Source: an uncultured Collinsella sp.
GTDB lineage: Bacteria; Actinomycetota; Coriobacteriia; Coriobacteriales; Coriobacteriaceae
Assembly: GCA_934646815.1 (NCBI GenBank)
Contig: CAKUEW010000001.1
Span: 62,001 to 126,000, forward strand
Direction of reading: 5' to 3'
Length of the DNA stretch: 64,000 bases
Shown here: one piece after another, positions 41,708-50,995 of the stretch
Position numbering within the stretch: the first letter of the stretch is position 1
Layout: every line of letters starts with the position of its first letter
Translations under genes and position numbers: made by a program
The notes under the pieces: model-generated
The model's database searches: none
What the model was told of the DNA's origin: nothing
The model's input: the letters and a program-made list of their open reading frames with translations, nothing else

Positions 41708-43708
41708 GTGTCCAGATCAACAAGGCAATGCTGCGTTTCGGCTAATAAGAACGATGGCTTTTTGCGTGTGGCGGCGGCGTCGCCGCGGATTCGCGTGGCC
41801 GATGTCGAGGGCAATGCCGAGGTTGCGCTGGCGGCTGTTCGCGAGGCTGCTGAGCGCGGCGTTCGTGCGTTGGTGCTGCCCGAGCTTAACCTGTGCGGCT
41901 ATACCGCGGCCGATTTGTTCCATAACCGCACGCTGCTTCACGCCTGCGAGGCTGCTCTGGTGCATATCCTCGACGAGACTCGTGAGCTGCCGATTGTCTT
42001 TACTGTCGGTCTTCCCGTTACAGTTGCCGAGAATATCTACAACTGCGCCGCCGTGTGCTGCGCGGGCGAGCTTTTGGGTCTCACGGCCAAGAAGTATCTG
42101 CCCAACTATGGCGAGTTCTATGAGCGCCGTTGGTTTGCTCCGGCGCCTGCGGATCCCGTGTGGGTTGAATTTGCCGGTCAGGGTCCGGTCCCGCTGGGTT
42201 CGGGGCTTGTCTACCGTTGCTGTGATGAGGGCGCCGAGGACCTGGTGCTGGGCGTTGAGGTCTGTGAGGACCTGTGGGTGCCGGCGCCCCCTTCGACCGA
42301 GATGGCGCTTGCCGGTGCCACGGTGATTCTCAACCCCTCCGCTTCCGACGAGATCATCGGTAAGGCAGATTACCGCCGCAGCCTTATCTCTAACCAAAGC
42401 GCGCGCCTGTACTGCGCCTATGCCTACGCGGATGCGAGCGAGGGCGAGTCCACGACCGATATGGTCTTTGCGGGCGAGAACCTCGTCTATGAAAACGGAT
42501 CTAAGCTCGCCGCCACGAAGCTCCTTACCTGCGATATGGCCATCGCCGACGTTGACCTTGACCGCCTGGTTGCTGAACGCCGTCGCTCGACGACGTGGAC
42601 GCGTGCCGACGATGCTCCGGAGGCCACGACCGTTGAGTTCTCTTTTGAGGGCACGCTCTCCGAGGCTCCCGTCCTGCGCAACGCCTGCGACATCGACCGC
42701 GTTTTCCCGCGCGCGCCCTTTGTTCCGGCCGACCATGGTGACCTGGCCGAGCGTTGCGAGACCATCCTCGACCTGCAGACTGCCGGCCTCAAGACCCGCC
42801 TTGCCCATACGGGTACCAAGGCTGCAGTCATCGGTCTTTCGGGCGGTCTGGATTCCACGTTGGCGCTGCTTGTGACCGTGCGTGCCTTCGATGCACTGGG
42901 GCTGCCGCGCACGGGCATCACTGCCGTGTCCATGCCCGGCTTTGGCACGACGCATCGCACCAAGTCGAATGCCGAGTCGCTTGCCCGCGACCTGGGTGTG
43001 GGCTTCCGCGAGGTTTCGATTCACGCGGCCGTGGAGCAGCACTTTAAGGATATCGAGCATGACCCTGCTGTGCAGGACGTGACCTACGAGAACAGCCAGG
43101 CTCGCGAGCGTACACAGATCCTGATGGATCTGGCCAACCAGGCCGGCGGTTTTGTCATCGGCACGGGCGACCTGTCGGAGCTGGCGCTCGGCTGGGCTAC
43201 CTATAACGGCGACCACATGAGCATGTACGCCGTCAACGCGAGCGTGCCCAAGACGCTTGTGCGCCATCTGGTGCGCTATGCGGCTGATGTCTTTGGCGGG
43301 CGTATTGCCGAGGTCTTGCTCGATATCCTCGATACGCCGGTGTCCCCCGAGCTTCTGCCGCCCACGGGCGACGGCGAGATTGCGCAGAAGACCGAGGATT
43401 TGGTGGGCCCGTACGAGCTGCACGATTACTTCCTCTACTACCTGCTGCGTTTTGGCTTTGAGCCGGGCAAGATCTACCGCATGGCGCTCAAGAGCTTCGA
43501 GGGCGTCTACGACGTCAAGACCATTCACACGTGGCTACGCACGTTCTACCGTCGCTTCTTTGCCCAGCAGTTTAAGCGCAGCTGCCTGCCCGATGGCCCC
43601 AAGGTGGGCTCGGTCACGCTCAGCCCGCGCGGCGATTGGCGCATGCCGAGTGACGCCAGCTCGCGCCTGTGGCTCGCCCAGATCGACGCGCTCAATGCAA
43701 TTGACTAA
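41708..43708 (+). CDS. nadE: Glutamine-dependent NAD(+) synthetase
   Basis: A 666-residue two-domain enzyme making NAD from nicotinate adenine dinucleotide. The N-terminal CN-hydrolase domain (about 20-290) has E59 in LPELNLCG, K128 in KKYLPNYGEFYE and the nucleophile C in GVEVCEDLWVP; the C-terminal synthetase domain has the P-loop SGGLDSTLAL and GTGDLSELALGW. GTG at 41708 follows AGAAGGGG. Typical length for the glutamine-dependent form is about 640-680. Confidence 0.96.
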   Translation: MSRSTRQCCVSANKNDGFLRVAAASPRIRVADVEGNAEVALAAVREAAERGVRALVLPELNLCGYTAADLFHNRTLLHACEAALVHILDETRELPIVFTVGLPVTVAENIYNCAAVCCAGELLGLTAKKYLPNYGEFYERRWFAPAPADPVWVEFAGQGPVPLGSGLVYRCCDEGAEDLVLGVEVCEDLWVPAPPSTEMALAGATVILNPSASDEIIGKADYRRSLISNQSARLYCAYAYADASEGESTTDMVFAGENLVYENGSKLAATKLLTCDMAIADVDLDRLVAERRRSTTWTRADDAPEATTVEFSFEGTLSEAPVLRNACDIDRVFPRAPFVPADHGDLAERCETILDLQTAGLKTRLAHTGTKAAVIGLSGGLDSTLALLVTVRAFDALGLPRTGITAVSMPGFGTTHRTKSNAESLARDLGVGFREVSIHAAVEQHFKDIEHDPAVQDVTYENSQARERTQILMDLANQAGGFVIGTGDLSELALGWATYNGDHMSMYAVNASVPKTLVRHLVRYAADVFGGRIAEVLLDILDTPVSPELLPPTGDGEIAQKTEDLVGPYELHDYFLYYLLRFGFEPGKIYRMALKSFEGVYDVKTIHTWLRTFYRRFFAQQFKRSCLPDGPKVGSVTLSPRGDWRMPSDASSRLWLAQIDALNAID

Positions 43709-43776
43709 GGTTGGCTAAATTGAACCAATGCGGGGTTTGTAAGCGTTACACTTTTGCAATCTGATGGCCCGTATCG

Positions 43777-43808
43777 CGCGGCGCTCTTGTCGGAGCGCCG
43801 CGTTTTTC
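43777..43808 (+). terminator. Rho-independent terminator of nadE
   Basis: CGCGGCGCTC-TTGTCG-GAGCGCCGCG followed by TTTTTC. It lies 20 bp before the aminotransferase start. Confidence 0.88.
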
Positions 43809-43826
43809 ATATCGAAAGGTGGCACC

Positions 43827-44990
43827 ATGCAGGCATCGCAGCGTCTCGACCGCTTTGGCGCGGAGGTCTTCGCCTCGCTCAACAACAAGCTTCTCGCGCT
43901 GAAGGCTCAGGGCAAGACCATTTACAACATGAGCGTGGGCACGCCCGACTTTAAGCCGTACGACCATGTGGTCGAGGCGCTGACCCAGGCCGCCCAGGAC
44001 CCCGAGATGTGGAAATATGCCCTGCGCGATCTGCCCGAACTCAAGCAAGCCGTGTGCGATTACTATGAGCGTCGCTTTGGTGTCTCCGGCATTACGCCGT
44101 CTATGGTGCAGTCGTGCAACGGCACGCAGGAGGGCGTGGGCCATTTGGGCCTGGCCCTGCTCGATCCGGGTGACACCATTTTGGTTCCCGATCCGTGCTA
44201 CCCGGTCTTTGAGGCAGGCGCCAAGATCGCCGACGCCAAGCTCGAGTACTACCCGTTGGTCGCCGAGCATAATTACCTGCCCTATGTGGCGGGTATCGAT
44301 CCCGAGGTGGCCGATCGTGCCAAGTATATGATCGTGTCGCTGCCCGCAAACCCGGTCGGCTCGGTGGGCACGCCCGAGGTTTACGAGGAGATTATTGCCT
44401 TCGCCCGTGAGCACGACCTGCTGATTGTCCATGACAACGCTTATTCCGACATCGTGTTCGACGGCGAGCCGGGCGGCAGCTTCCTGCAGTATCCCGGTGC
44501 ACTCGAGGTGGGCGTGGAGTTCTTCTCGCTCTCCAAGTCGTTTAACGTCACCGGCGCGCGCATCGGCTTTTTGGTCGGTCGCGAGGACGTGGTCTCGGCC
44601 TTTACCAAGCTGCGCAGCCAGATTGACTTTGGCATGTTCTTCCCGATCCAGAAGGCCGCTATCGCGTGCCTTAATGGTCCGCGCGACGAGGTCGAGGCGC
44701 AGCGCCTGAAGTACCAGGAGCGCCGTGATGCCCTGTGCGACGGTCTTGAGGGCCTGGGCTGGGAGCGCCCCAATGCGCATGGCTCCATGTTTGTGTGGGC
44801 CAAGCTTCCCGGTGGCCGCACCGATTCCATGGCATTTTGCGAGGAGCTTATGGAGAAGGCCGGCGTTGTCGTGACGCCGGGTGCGAGCTTTGGTCCTTCG
44901 GGCGAGGGCCACGTGCGCATGGCGCTGGTGCTGCCGCCCGATCAGATTGCGCTGGCCGTTGAGGCTATTCGCGAGGCCGGTCTTTACTAG
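43827..44990 (+). CDS. PLP-dependent class I aminotransferase
   Basis: A 387-residue fold-type I aminotransferase. ATG at 43827 follows GAAAGGTGG. The PLP lysine is in SLSKSFNVTGARIGF; the NPVG segment and Asp of IVHDNAYSDIVFDG are conserved. The sequence is nearest to LL-diaminopimelate/alanine aminotransferase-like proteins. As DapH and an M20 deacetylase are encoded at 49-54 kb, this could be the N-acetyl-diaminopimelate aminotransferase, but that is inference from pathway need. Confidence 0.9.
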   Translation: MQASQRLDRFGAEVFASLNNKLLALKAQGKTIYNMSVGTPDFKPYDHVVEALTQAAQDPEMWKYALRDLPELKQAVCDYYERRFGVSGITPSMVQSCNGTQEGVGHLGLALLDPGDTILVPDPCYPVFEAGAKIADAKLEYYPLVAEHNYLPYVAGIDPEVADRAKYMIVSLPANPVGSVGTPEVYEEIIAFAREHDLLIVHDNAYSDIVFDGEPGGSFLQYPGALEVGVEFFSLSKSFNVTGARIGFLVGREDVVSAFTKLRSQIDFGMFFPIQKAAIACLNGPRDEVEAQRLKYQERRDALCDGLEGLGWERPNAHGSMFVWAKLPGGRTDSMAFCEELMEKAGVVVTPGASFGPSGEGHVRMALVLPPDQIALAVEAIREAGLY

Positions 44991-45013
44991 GCGCTGGCGG
45001 TTCGTCAATAGCT

Positions 45014-45044
45014 CGAAATCGATTTCGTACAGTTATTTTACGAA
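45014..45044. promoter_or_regulatory. Overlapping palindromes in the ldh upstream region
   Basis: CGAAATCGATTTCG (45014-45027) is a perfect 14-bp palindrome. TTCGTA (45024-45029) and TACGAA (45039-45044) form a second, sharing bases with the first. A -10-like CATAAT is at 45094-45099. The arrangement suggests one or two regulators. A further hairpin CAAACCGC/GCGGTTTG lies in the leader at 45132-45163. Confidence 0.4.
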
Positions 45045-45188
45045 TTCTGCAAACAATTTCGGTAAACGGTCGATTTTTGGCTGCGAATAGGAGCATAATC
45101 AAAGTCCCGATTGGAAGTATTGGGATTACGGCAAACCGCTCGAGTCGTTCCCGGGCGGTTTGTTTGTGGAGAGAGATGGGAGTACATA

Positions 45189-46139
45189 ATGGTTAACGAG
45201 AAGAAGGTCGCTATTGTCGGCTGCGGTTTCGTCGGTTCGTCTTCGGCATTCGCACTGATGCAGAGCGGTCTGTTCTCCGAGATGGTCCTGATCGACGTGG
45301 ACAAGAACCGCGCCGAGGGCGAGGCCCTGGATATCGCGCACGGCATGACGTTTGCCGAGCCGATGAAGATCTACGCCGGCGATTATTCCGATGTCGCTGA
45401 CGCCGCTATGATCGTCGTCACCGCTGGTGCTGCTCAGAAGCCCGGCGAGACCCGCCTAGACCTGGTCAACAAGAACGTCAACATCTTCAAGTCCATTATT
45501 CCCGAGATTAAGAAGTCGGGCTTTGACGGCATCCTGCTGATCGTCTCTAACCCGGTTGACGTTCTGACCTACGCTGCCATCAAGATGTCCGGCCTGCCCG
45601 AGGGTCACGTTATCGGCTCCGGTACCGTGCTCGACACCGGTCGTCTGCAGCAGATGCTGGGCGCCCACGTCGAGGTTGACCCGCGCGACGTCCAGGCTTA
45701 CGTCATGGGCGAGCATGGCGATTCCGAGTTCGTCGCTTGGTCCAGCGCTCAGGTTGCCGGCGTGCCGCTGAACACCTTCTGCGAGCTTCACGGCCATCTG
45801 GAGCACGAGGCCGCCGAGAAGCGTATCGCCGAGGATGTCAAGAACTCCGCCTACACCATCATCGAGAAGAAGCACGCCACCTACTACGGTGTTGCCATGG
45901 CTGTTAAGCGCATCTGCACCGCTGTCATGCGCGACGAGCAGACCGTTCTGCCCGTGTCCTCGCTCATGGTGGGCGAGTATGGCCTGTCCGACCTTGCCAT
46001 CTCCATGCCGACGGTCGTTGGCCGCGACGGCGTTGTCTGCCGCGTCCCCGTGCCGCTGAACGATGACGAGCAGCATGAGCTCACCGCCTCCGCCAAGGCT
46101 CTCAAGGACATTATCGACAGCGTCGACTTCTCCTACTAA
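45189..46139 (+). CDS. ldh: L-lactate dehydrogenase
   Basis: A 316-residue NAD-dependent enzyme reducing pyruvate to L-lactate, a main fermentation route. ATG at 45189 follows GATGGGAG. The NAD loop GCGFVGSS, the substrate Arg in KPGETRLDLV, ISNPVDV-type SNPVDVLT, GTVLDTGRL and the active-site MGEHGDSEF identify LDH rather than malate dehydrogenase (Gln in the specificity loop AQKPGETR). Terminator at 46171. Confidence 0.96.
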   Translation: MVNEKKVAIVGCGFVGSSSAFALMQSGLFSEMVLIDVDKNRAEGEALDIAHGMTFAEPMKIYAGDYSDVADAAMIVVTAGAAQKPGETRLDLVNKNVNIFKSIIPEIKKSGFDGILLIVSNPVDVLTYAAIKMSGLPEGHVIGSGTVLDTGRLQQMLGAHVEVDPRDVQAYVMGEHGDSEFVAWSSAQVAGVPLNTFCELHGHLEHEAAEKRIAEDVKNSAYTIIEKKHATYYGVAMAVKRICTAVMRDEQTVLPVSSLMVGEYGLSDLAISMPTVVGRDGVVCRVPVPLNDDEQHELTASAKALKDIIDSVDFSY

Positions 46140-46170
46140 ATTCGGCTCGTTTAGGCAACAAGCTACAATG

Positions 46171-46206
46171 AAGGCGTCCGGGTCCACACGGCCCGGGCGC
46201 CTTTTT
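46171..46206 (+). terminator. Rho-independent terminator of ldh
   Basis: AAGGCGTCCGGG and CCCGGGCGCCTT pair around TCCACACGG, followed by TTTGG. The first repeat unit of family 2 starts at once after it. Confidence 0.85.
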
Positions 46207-46320
46207 GGTGCAAGGGGGTCAGGTTACTTTGCACCACGTTGGTGCATTGGGGTCAGGTTTATCTGCACCACATTGGTACAAGCTAACCTGACCCCAACGT
46301 ACCATTACCCCAATGCACCA
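46207..46320. repeat. Cluster of family 2 repeats (GGTGCA...GGGGTCAGGTT...TGCACC), left of the DUF2974 gene
   Basis: Units at 46207-46236 and 46239-46270 are direct; the unit at 46273-46304 is inverted; a partial inverted end is at 46308-46320. Each unit is about 30 bp, ends in GGTGCA/TGCACC and contains GGGGTCAGGTT. A fifth copy is at 47501-47532, right of the gene. Confidence 0.8.
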
Positions 46321-46336
46321 TTTTGATGGGAGGGTT

Positions 46337-47497
46337 ATGTCGGAATCGCCTAACTTTTTGACGTATGCCCAGACGGCATTCGATTCGTTTGAGGAACGGT
46401 CTTTCTGTGCGGTGGATAGCCTGGTGTTTGCATGGCTGTCGTATTTGCGCCTGCCGGGCGATATGCCGGAGCTTGCGGACTGGCAGGGCTTGGACGTGCG
46501 CGAGTTGCTGCGTGCCGAGTGCTACCAGTCTATGATCGGTGATCTATGGGATCCAGAGAGGAGCCGTGCCTTGCTGGAGGCGGTGGCGGCAAATCCTCGC
46601 TACCGTGGTGTGCGCGTTTGTGGCTATCGTGCGGTGAGCGACGCGACGACAACGGAGCAGTTTGCAGCTGCGACGTTCCGATTTCCGGCAGGGTTTTCCT
46701 ATCTTGCCTTCCGGGGGACCGACAGCACGATTGTGGGCTGGAAAGAGGACTTTAACATGGCGTTCCGGTGTCCTGTGCCTTCGCAGGTGTCTGCAGCGCA
46801 CTATGTGGACGAAGTGGCGGACGTGACTGATGGGCCGCTTTTGTGCGGCGGCCATTCCAAGGGCGGAAACCTGGCGGTATACGGTTCGGCGATGTGCTCG
46901 GACGCCGCATGCACCCGAATCGAACGAGCTTATTCTCACGATGGACCGGGCTTTGTCGAGGAATTTCTGAGTGGCGGTGCCTTTGCGGGCCTTTCCGGTC
47001 GCATCGATAAGACGCTGCCCCAGTCGTCGATTTTCGGCATGATGTTCGAGACACAGGAGGACTATGCCATTGTCGAGAGCACTGAGTTCAGCTTGCTGCA
47101 GCATAATCCCTTTAGCTGGGTGGTCAACGGCTGTGACTTTGTGTATCGCGAGCACCTGTCCGCCGGCGCAAGATACGTCGACGGCTCTATTCGTGAGATG
47201 CTGCTTGCGGTGGCTCCTGACGAGCGTGAACGATTTATTGATGCGTTGTTTTCGGTGCTGGAGGCGACGGGTGCCGAGCGATTTGCCGATATAGGGTCCA
47301 ATATGCGAGAGAGCTTGCCGGTGATGCTTCAGGCGGCTCAGGGTTTTGACAAGGATACGAGACGCTTTATCTCGCAGACCGTCGCTGCAATCCTTAAATG
47401 TGCACTGCTGCCCAAACGCCCCGAGCTCAATGTGCCCGCCGCCGGCAAAAGCCTGACAGAGCAGCTCGAGGCCTGGCAGTCCGAGCTTCTGCGCTAG
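46337..47497 (+). CDS. DUF2974 (Mbeg1-like) alpha/beta-hydrolase-like protein
   Basis: A 386-residue protein from ATG 46337 behind GGGAGGG. The lipase-type nucleophile elbow GGHSKGGNLA and the preceding strand LAFRGTDSTIVGWKEDFNMA are typical of DUF2974. There is no signal peptide, so it is probably cytoplasmic. The substrate is unknown. The gene is bracketed by family 2 repeats on both sides. Confidence 0.9.
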   Translation: MSESPNFLTYAQTAFDSFEERSFCAVDSLVFAWLSYLRLPGDMPELADWQGLDVRELLRAECYQSMIGDLWDPERSRALLEAVAANPRYRGVRVCGYRAVSDATTTEQFAAATFRFPAGFSYLAFRGTDSTIVGWKEDFNMAFRCPVPSQVSAAHYVDEVADVTDGPLLCGGHSKGGNLAVYGSAMCSDAACTRIERAYSHDGPGFVEEFLSGGAFAGLSGRIDKTLPQSSIFGMMFETQEDYAIVESTEFSLLQHNPFSWVVNGCDFVYREHLSAGARYVDGSIREMLLAVAPDERERFIDALFSVLEATGAERFADIGSNMRESLPVMLQAAQGFDKDTRRFISQTVAAILKCALLPKRPELNVPAAGKSLTEQLEAWQSELLR

Positions 47498-47500
47498 CCA

Positions 47501-47532
47501 TTGGTGCAAACTAACCTGACCCCCATGCACCG
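47501..47532. repeat. Family 2 repeat right of the DUF2974 gene
   Basis: TTGGTGCAAACTAACCTGAC begins the unit, which ends CCCCATGCACCG. It is in the same orientation as the inverted unit at 46273, starting 4 bp after the gene's stop. Confidence 0.8.
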
Positions 47533-47608
47533 ATCTTCGATGCGCTTGGGGCTGGTCCGACCGCTATACTGGTTCGTGCTCAATTCGATTTAGAACGGAA
47601 TGCCGTAT

Positions 47609-48613
47609 ATGAAAATCAACCACGCGATCCTGCATATCTTGGACTTTGACTCTGCCGTCAACGTTATGAGCCAGCGCGAGCTCGATATCGAGAGCCGTAC
47701 TGTCCGCAGCTTTGTGACTACGCATCTGCGTCGCGCCCGCACCTCGGCCGATAACAAACGTGCCACGTTTGCGGAGAACTCTGCATTCGGCGGCGAGCTC
47801 AAGGGCTATTTCTTCGGCGAGCGCGAGTTCGTGGACCTGTCTCAGCAGGTCGCAGAGTTCATCTCTTCGGAACTCACCAAAGCCGAGAAAGCCGAGTCCA
47901 CCGACGTGCTCGTGGCCGATTTTGACGACGATGAGGATGCCCGCTGGTTTGCCGTGATGCTGCTGGGCTCCAAGCAGGCTTTTATGCACGAAGTGGGCCG
48001 CGAGGAGGGGGAGGTGCGCAACGACATCGCGCGCCACTACGCCATTCTGCCGAACCCTTCGCAAAAGGTGCCGAGCTACGCCATCGTGCGCGCGAGCACC
48101 ATGGAGATCGGTTACGTGGACAAGAAGCGCAAGATCGCCGGCGAGGACCGTATGCTTATCCCCGATGGCCTGCTGCAGTGCGACACGGGCGTATCGGGCA
48201 AGGAGGTCATCGACACCGTGACGCGTGTGGTCGAGGAAGTCGCCGAGGAGCATGGTGCCAACACGGCTGTAGCGCTCGCTAAGGTTAAGGCTGCCGTTGC
48301 CGAGAAGGTCGAGGATGACGAGGAGCTGCCGCCTTGGGATATCGTCGATGAGGTCTTTGAGGACGAACCGGTTATCAAGGAAAGCGTGCGCGCAGCACTG
48401 ACCGAGGAGAAGGTTCCCGAGCGCGTTCCCGTGGAGCGCAAGCAGGTCGAACGCGCGGCGGTGCGCAACCATAAGATCCGTACCGATACGGGTATCGAGA
48501 TCAGCTTCCCGGCCGAGATGGGTTCGAACTCCGAGTACATTGAGTTCGTAAATGAGCCCAACGGTCTCATCTCCATCGAGCTCAAAAACATCGGTAGCAT
48601 CGAGAATCGATAG
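47609..48613 (+). CDS. Nucleoid-associated protein (NdpA/YejK-like)
   Basis: A 334-residue protein (ATG 47609; ATG 47600 is an alternative). The N-terminus INHAILHILDFDSAVNVMSQ and the middle part VADFDDDEDARWFAVMLLGSK match the 37-kDa nucleoid-associated family. A low-complexity acidic part occupies about 195-260. Such proteins bind the nucleoid; some are found in defence islands, but nothing here forces that reading. It precedes the Phd/RelE pair by 85 bp. Confidence 0.85.
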   Translation: MKINHAILHILDFDSAVNVMSQRELDIESRTVRSFVTTHLRRARTSADNKRATFAENSAFGGELKGYFFGEREFVDLSQQVAEFISSELTKAEKAESTDVLVADFDDDEDARWFAVMLLGSKQAFMHEVGREEGEVRNDIARHYAILPNPSQKVPSYAIVRASTMEIGYVDKKRKIAGEDRMLIPDGLLQCDTGVSGKEVIDTVTRVVEEVAEEHGANTAVALAKVKAAVAEKVEDDEELPPWDIVDEVFEDEPVIKESVRAALTEEKVPERVPVERKQVERAAVRNHKIRTDTGIEISFPAEMGSNSEYIEFVNEPNGLISIELKNIGSIENR

Positions 48614-48636
48614 GGCTATTTACTTTTGAATTGAAG

Positions 48637-48678
48637 TCTGGATTATATTTTGGAGTATACTTTGAAATATAATCCAGA
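48637..48678. promoter_or_regulatory. Inverted-repeat operator/promoter of the Phd/RelE-type pair
   Basis: TCTGGATTATATTT (48637-48650) and AAATATAATCCAGA (48665-48678) are perfect 14-bp inverted arms. TATACT (48655-48660) in the loop may be the -10. This is the classic place for antitoxin-mediated autoregulation. As RNA it would also be a hairpin followed by T7 and could end the upstream transcript. Confidence 0.7.
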
Positions 48679-48698
48679 TTATTTTTTTGGAGGTCCAA

Positions 48699-49049
48699 AT
48701 GTCCCCACTTGTTCTGGAAAAGCCGGTGTTTACAAAAGATCAGGTTGTCTCTGCGACCGAAGCAAGCAAGTCTTTATCCGCCATTCGCAAACGCGCCAAG
48801 CGTGCGCCGCAGTTTATCGCCGATCATAACGATATCGATACCGTGATTATCGACTACGCTGCCTATGAGGAAATGTATGGTGCGCTGCAGTACCTGCGTG
48901 AGCTCGAGATTGATCGTATCTCCGCCGATCGAATCAAAAACGGGCCGCATGAGTTTATTCCGTTTGAAGATGCCCTGACTCCTGAGGAACTCGAGGAGTT
49001 TGAGTCGATGGATCCCGATGCGATTTCCGATGAGGATCTTTTCAAATGA
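48699..49049 (+). CDS. Phd/YefM-type antitoxin
   Basis: A 116-residue antitoxin beginning at ATG 48699 after TTGGAGG. The N-terminal DNA-binding part (VVSATEASKSLSAIRKRAKR, then DTVIIDYAAYEEM) has the Phd fold signature; the acidic C-terminus (TPEELEEFESMDPDAISDED) would neutralise the toxin. It overlaps the toxin gene by 4 bp (ATGA). Confidence 0.88.
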   Translation: MSPLVLEKPVFTKDQVVSATEASKSLSAIRKRAKRAPQFIADHNDIDTVIIDYAAYEEMYGALQYLRELEIDRISADRIKNGPHEFIPFEDALTPEELEEFESMDPDAISDEDLFK

Positions 49050-49390
49050 GCGGGCATTTTGTCGTCGGCTTTTTGAATCGAGACGTCGAGAAGGAATATC
49101 AAAAACTTGATGGATCCCAGCGAAGGCTCGTCCGTATTGCAGTCGCAAAATTAAAGACGCGCGCCGATGAAATCGGAACGCCGCTTCGCGGCGAGCTTGC
49201 CGGTTGCAAAAAGATCAAATGGCGAAATGCGGGACTCCGAATGGTTTTTCGAATCCGAGAGGACGGAACGGTGGAGATCGCCGAGATTGTTGCAATAGGG
49301 CGACGCGACCGTTCTGAAGTCTACAAGACGGCCGCAGAGCGCCTGTCAAAACAACCAGCCATGGTCGAATACGACGGAACCCTGAGATAA
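49046..49390 (+). CDS. RelE/ParE-superfamily toxin
   Basis: A 114-residue toxin coupled to the antitoxin by an ATGA overlap. The pattern FLNRDVEKEYQKLDGSQRR, GELAGCKKIKWRNAGLRMVF and VEIAEIVAIGRRDRSEVYK is typical of RelE-type ribosome-dependent mRNA interferases with basic catalytic residues. Terminator at 49392. Confidence 0.88.
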   Translation: MSGHFVVGFLNRDVEKEYQKLDGSQRRLVRIAVAKLKTRADEIGTPLRGELAGCKKIKWRNAGLRMVFRIREDGTVEIAEIVAIGRRDRSEVYKTAAERLSKQPAMVEYDGTLR

Positions 49391-49391
49391 A

Positions 49392-49428
49392 GAAGGCCGA
49401 AGCCCCGATGGTGCTTCGGCCTTTTTAC
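49392..49428 (+). terminator. Terminator of the Phd/RelE operon
   Basis: AAGGCCGAAGC and GCTTCGGCCTT pair around CCCGATGGT, followed by TTTTA. Confidence 0.88.
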
Positions 49429-49461
49429 ATGGGATGAATTGCACTGCGGGCCGACGCCCCC

Positions 49462-50181
49462 CTAGAGTTGACGCAGACCTTCCTCGAGACCGGTCTTGCT
49501 GTCGGTCTTTTCGTCGCGCATCTTGATGACGCGGGCGGGGACACCGGCCACGACGGCACCGGCGGGAACATCCTCCACGCACACGGCGCCGGCGGCGACA
49601 ACAGCGCCCTTGCCTACGCGTACGCCCTCCAGGACCACGGCGTTGGCGCCGATCATAACGTCATCCTCGATGATGACGGGCGTGGCGCTTGCGGGCTCCA
49701 CGACGCCCGCGAGCACGGTGCCGGCGCCGATGTGGCAGTTCTTGCCCACGGTAGCGCGGCCGCCCAGCACGGCGCCCATATCGATCATGGAGCCCTCGCC
49801 AATGACGGAGCCGATGTTGATGATGGCACCCATCATGATGACGGCACGGTCGCCGATCTCGACGCGGTCACGGATGATGGCACCCGGCTCGATGCGGGCG
49901 TTGATGCCCTTAAGGTCGAGCATGGGCACGGCGGAGTTGCGGCAGTCGTTCTCGACGTCGTAGTAGTCGATGGAATCGGCGTTGGCGTCCAGAATAGCCT
50001 TGAGCTCATCCCAGTCACCAAAGACGGTCTTGCCGCGGCGGCCGCCGTAGACGTGTGCGTTGCCCCACTGGACTTTCATGCCCGGCTTCTCACGTACATA
50101 CAGCTTGACGGGCGTCTTTTTGGGCGCGGTAGCGATGTAGTTGATAATCTCCTGTGCATCCATCTCGGCTGCGTTGCTCAT
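49462..50181 (-). CDS. dapH: Tetrahydrodipicolinate N-acetyltransferase
   Basis: A 239-residue left-handed beta-helix acyltransferase. ATG at 50179-50181 follows AAGGAG. The N-terminal DapH domain ([20 protein letters not shown]) and hexapeptide repeats ([20 protein letters not shown]) identify the acetyl branch of DAP synthesis rather than DapD succinylation. It is the last gene of the lysine operon, 73 bp after dapB. Confidence 0.95.
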   Translation of the reverse strand: MSNAAEMDAQEIINYIATAPKKTPVKLYVREKPGMKVQWGNAHVYGGRRGKTVFGDWDELKAILDANADSIDYYDVENDCRNSAVPMLDLKGINARIEPGAIIRDRVEIGDRAVIMMGAIINIGSVIGEGSMIDMGAVLGGRATVGKNCHIGAGTVLAGVVEPASATPVIIEDDVMIGANAVVLEGVRVGKGAVVAAGAVCVEDVPAGAVVAGVPARVIKMRDEKTDSKTGLEEGLRQL

Positions 50182-50254
50182 ATGGTGTCTCTCCTTAACA
50201 TGGGTGGGTTGGGACAAATTAATCAGAAGTGATTGTCCCACGGTTGATGACGGG

Positions 50255-50995
50255 CTAGGCGAACATGACCTGGTCGAAGGTGTAGAAGCCGGGCTCGCGG
50301 GTGACGAGCTTCTGAGCGGCGGCCAGCGCGCCATTGACGAAGATCTGACGGCTCGTGGCGCGGTGCGTGAGCGTGACCTCCTCGTCCTGACCAAGGAAGC
50401 TCACCTCATGCACGCCGGCGACGGTGCCGCCGCGCAGCGAATGCATGCCAATCTCCTTGGGGTCACGCGCGCCGCACATGCCCTCACGTCCATAGACGGG
50501 ATGATAGCTCGCCTCGGGTTCAGCTTCGACCACGGCGTCGAGCAGCAGCTTGGCGGTACCGCTGGGGGCGTCGACCTTTTGGTTGTGGTGCGTCTCGACG
50601 ATCTCACAGTCAAAGCCAGGCAGCTCGCGCGTTGCCTGGGCTACCAGATGGCGCAGGGCGGCGATGCCGATGGAGTAGTTGCCGGAGTGCATGACGCGGG
50701 CGCTCTGGCCCAGCTCGCGCAGGCGGTCCATCTGCTCGGGCGTGTAGCCCGTGGTGCCCGAGACGAGCGCGGCGCCTGTGCGCTCGACATAGGCGACGAC
50801 GGCATCGAAGGTCGCAACGTTGGAAAAGTCGATGATCGCGTCGGCGGTGGGCGCGCTCTCGAGCTCGCTCAGGTCAAAGCCAATCTGAGCCACGATATCG
50901 AACACGGGCTGTCCGGCGGCATCGGTGATGCCCTCGGCGGTGGTGCGGATGAGCGAGCCCATGCGGCCCGTTCCCATAATGACGGTCTTAATCAA
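50255..50995 (-). CDS. dapB: 4-hydroxy-tetrahydrodipicolinate reductase
   Basis: A 246-residue NAD(P)H enzyme. It begins at TTG 50993-50995, overlapping the dapA stop by 8 bp, with GGGAG four bases upstream. The dinucleotide loop GTGRMG, the active-site [13 protein letters not shown] and the [15 protein letters not shown] segment are conserved. Second gene of the operon. Confidence 0.95.
   Translation of the reverse strand: MIKTVIMGTGRMGSLIRTTAEGITDAAGQPVFDIVAQIGFDLSELESAPTADAIIDFSNVATFDAVVAYVERTGAALVSGTTGYTPEQMDRLRELGQSARVMHSGNYSIGIAALRHLVAQATRELPGFDCEIVETHHNQKVDAPSGTAKLLLDAVVEAEPEASYHPVYGREGMCGARDPKEIGMHSLRGGTVAGVHEVSFLGQDEEVTLTHRATSRQIFVNGALAAAQKLVTREPGFYTFDQVMFA

Noticed and set aside
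46207-46320. CRISPR array
   Set aside because: The units are in both orientations and directly abut; there are no unique spacers of constant length and no cas genes.
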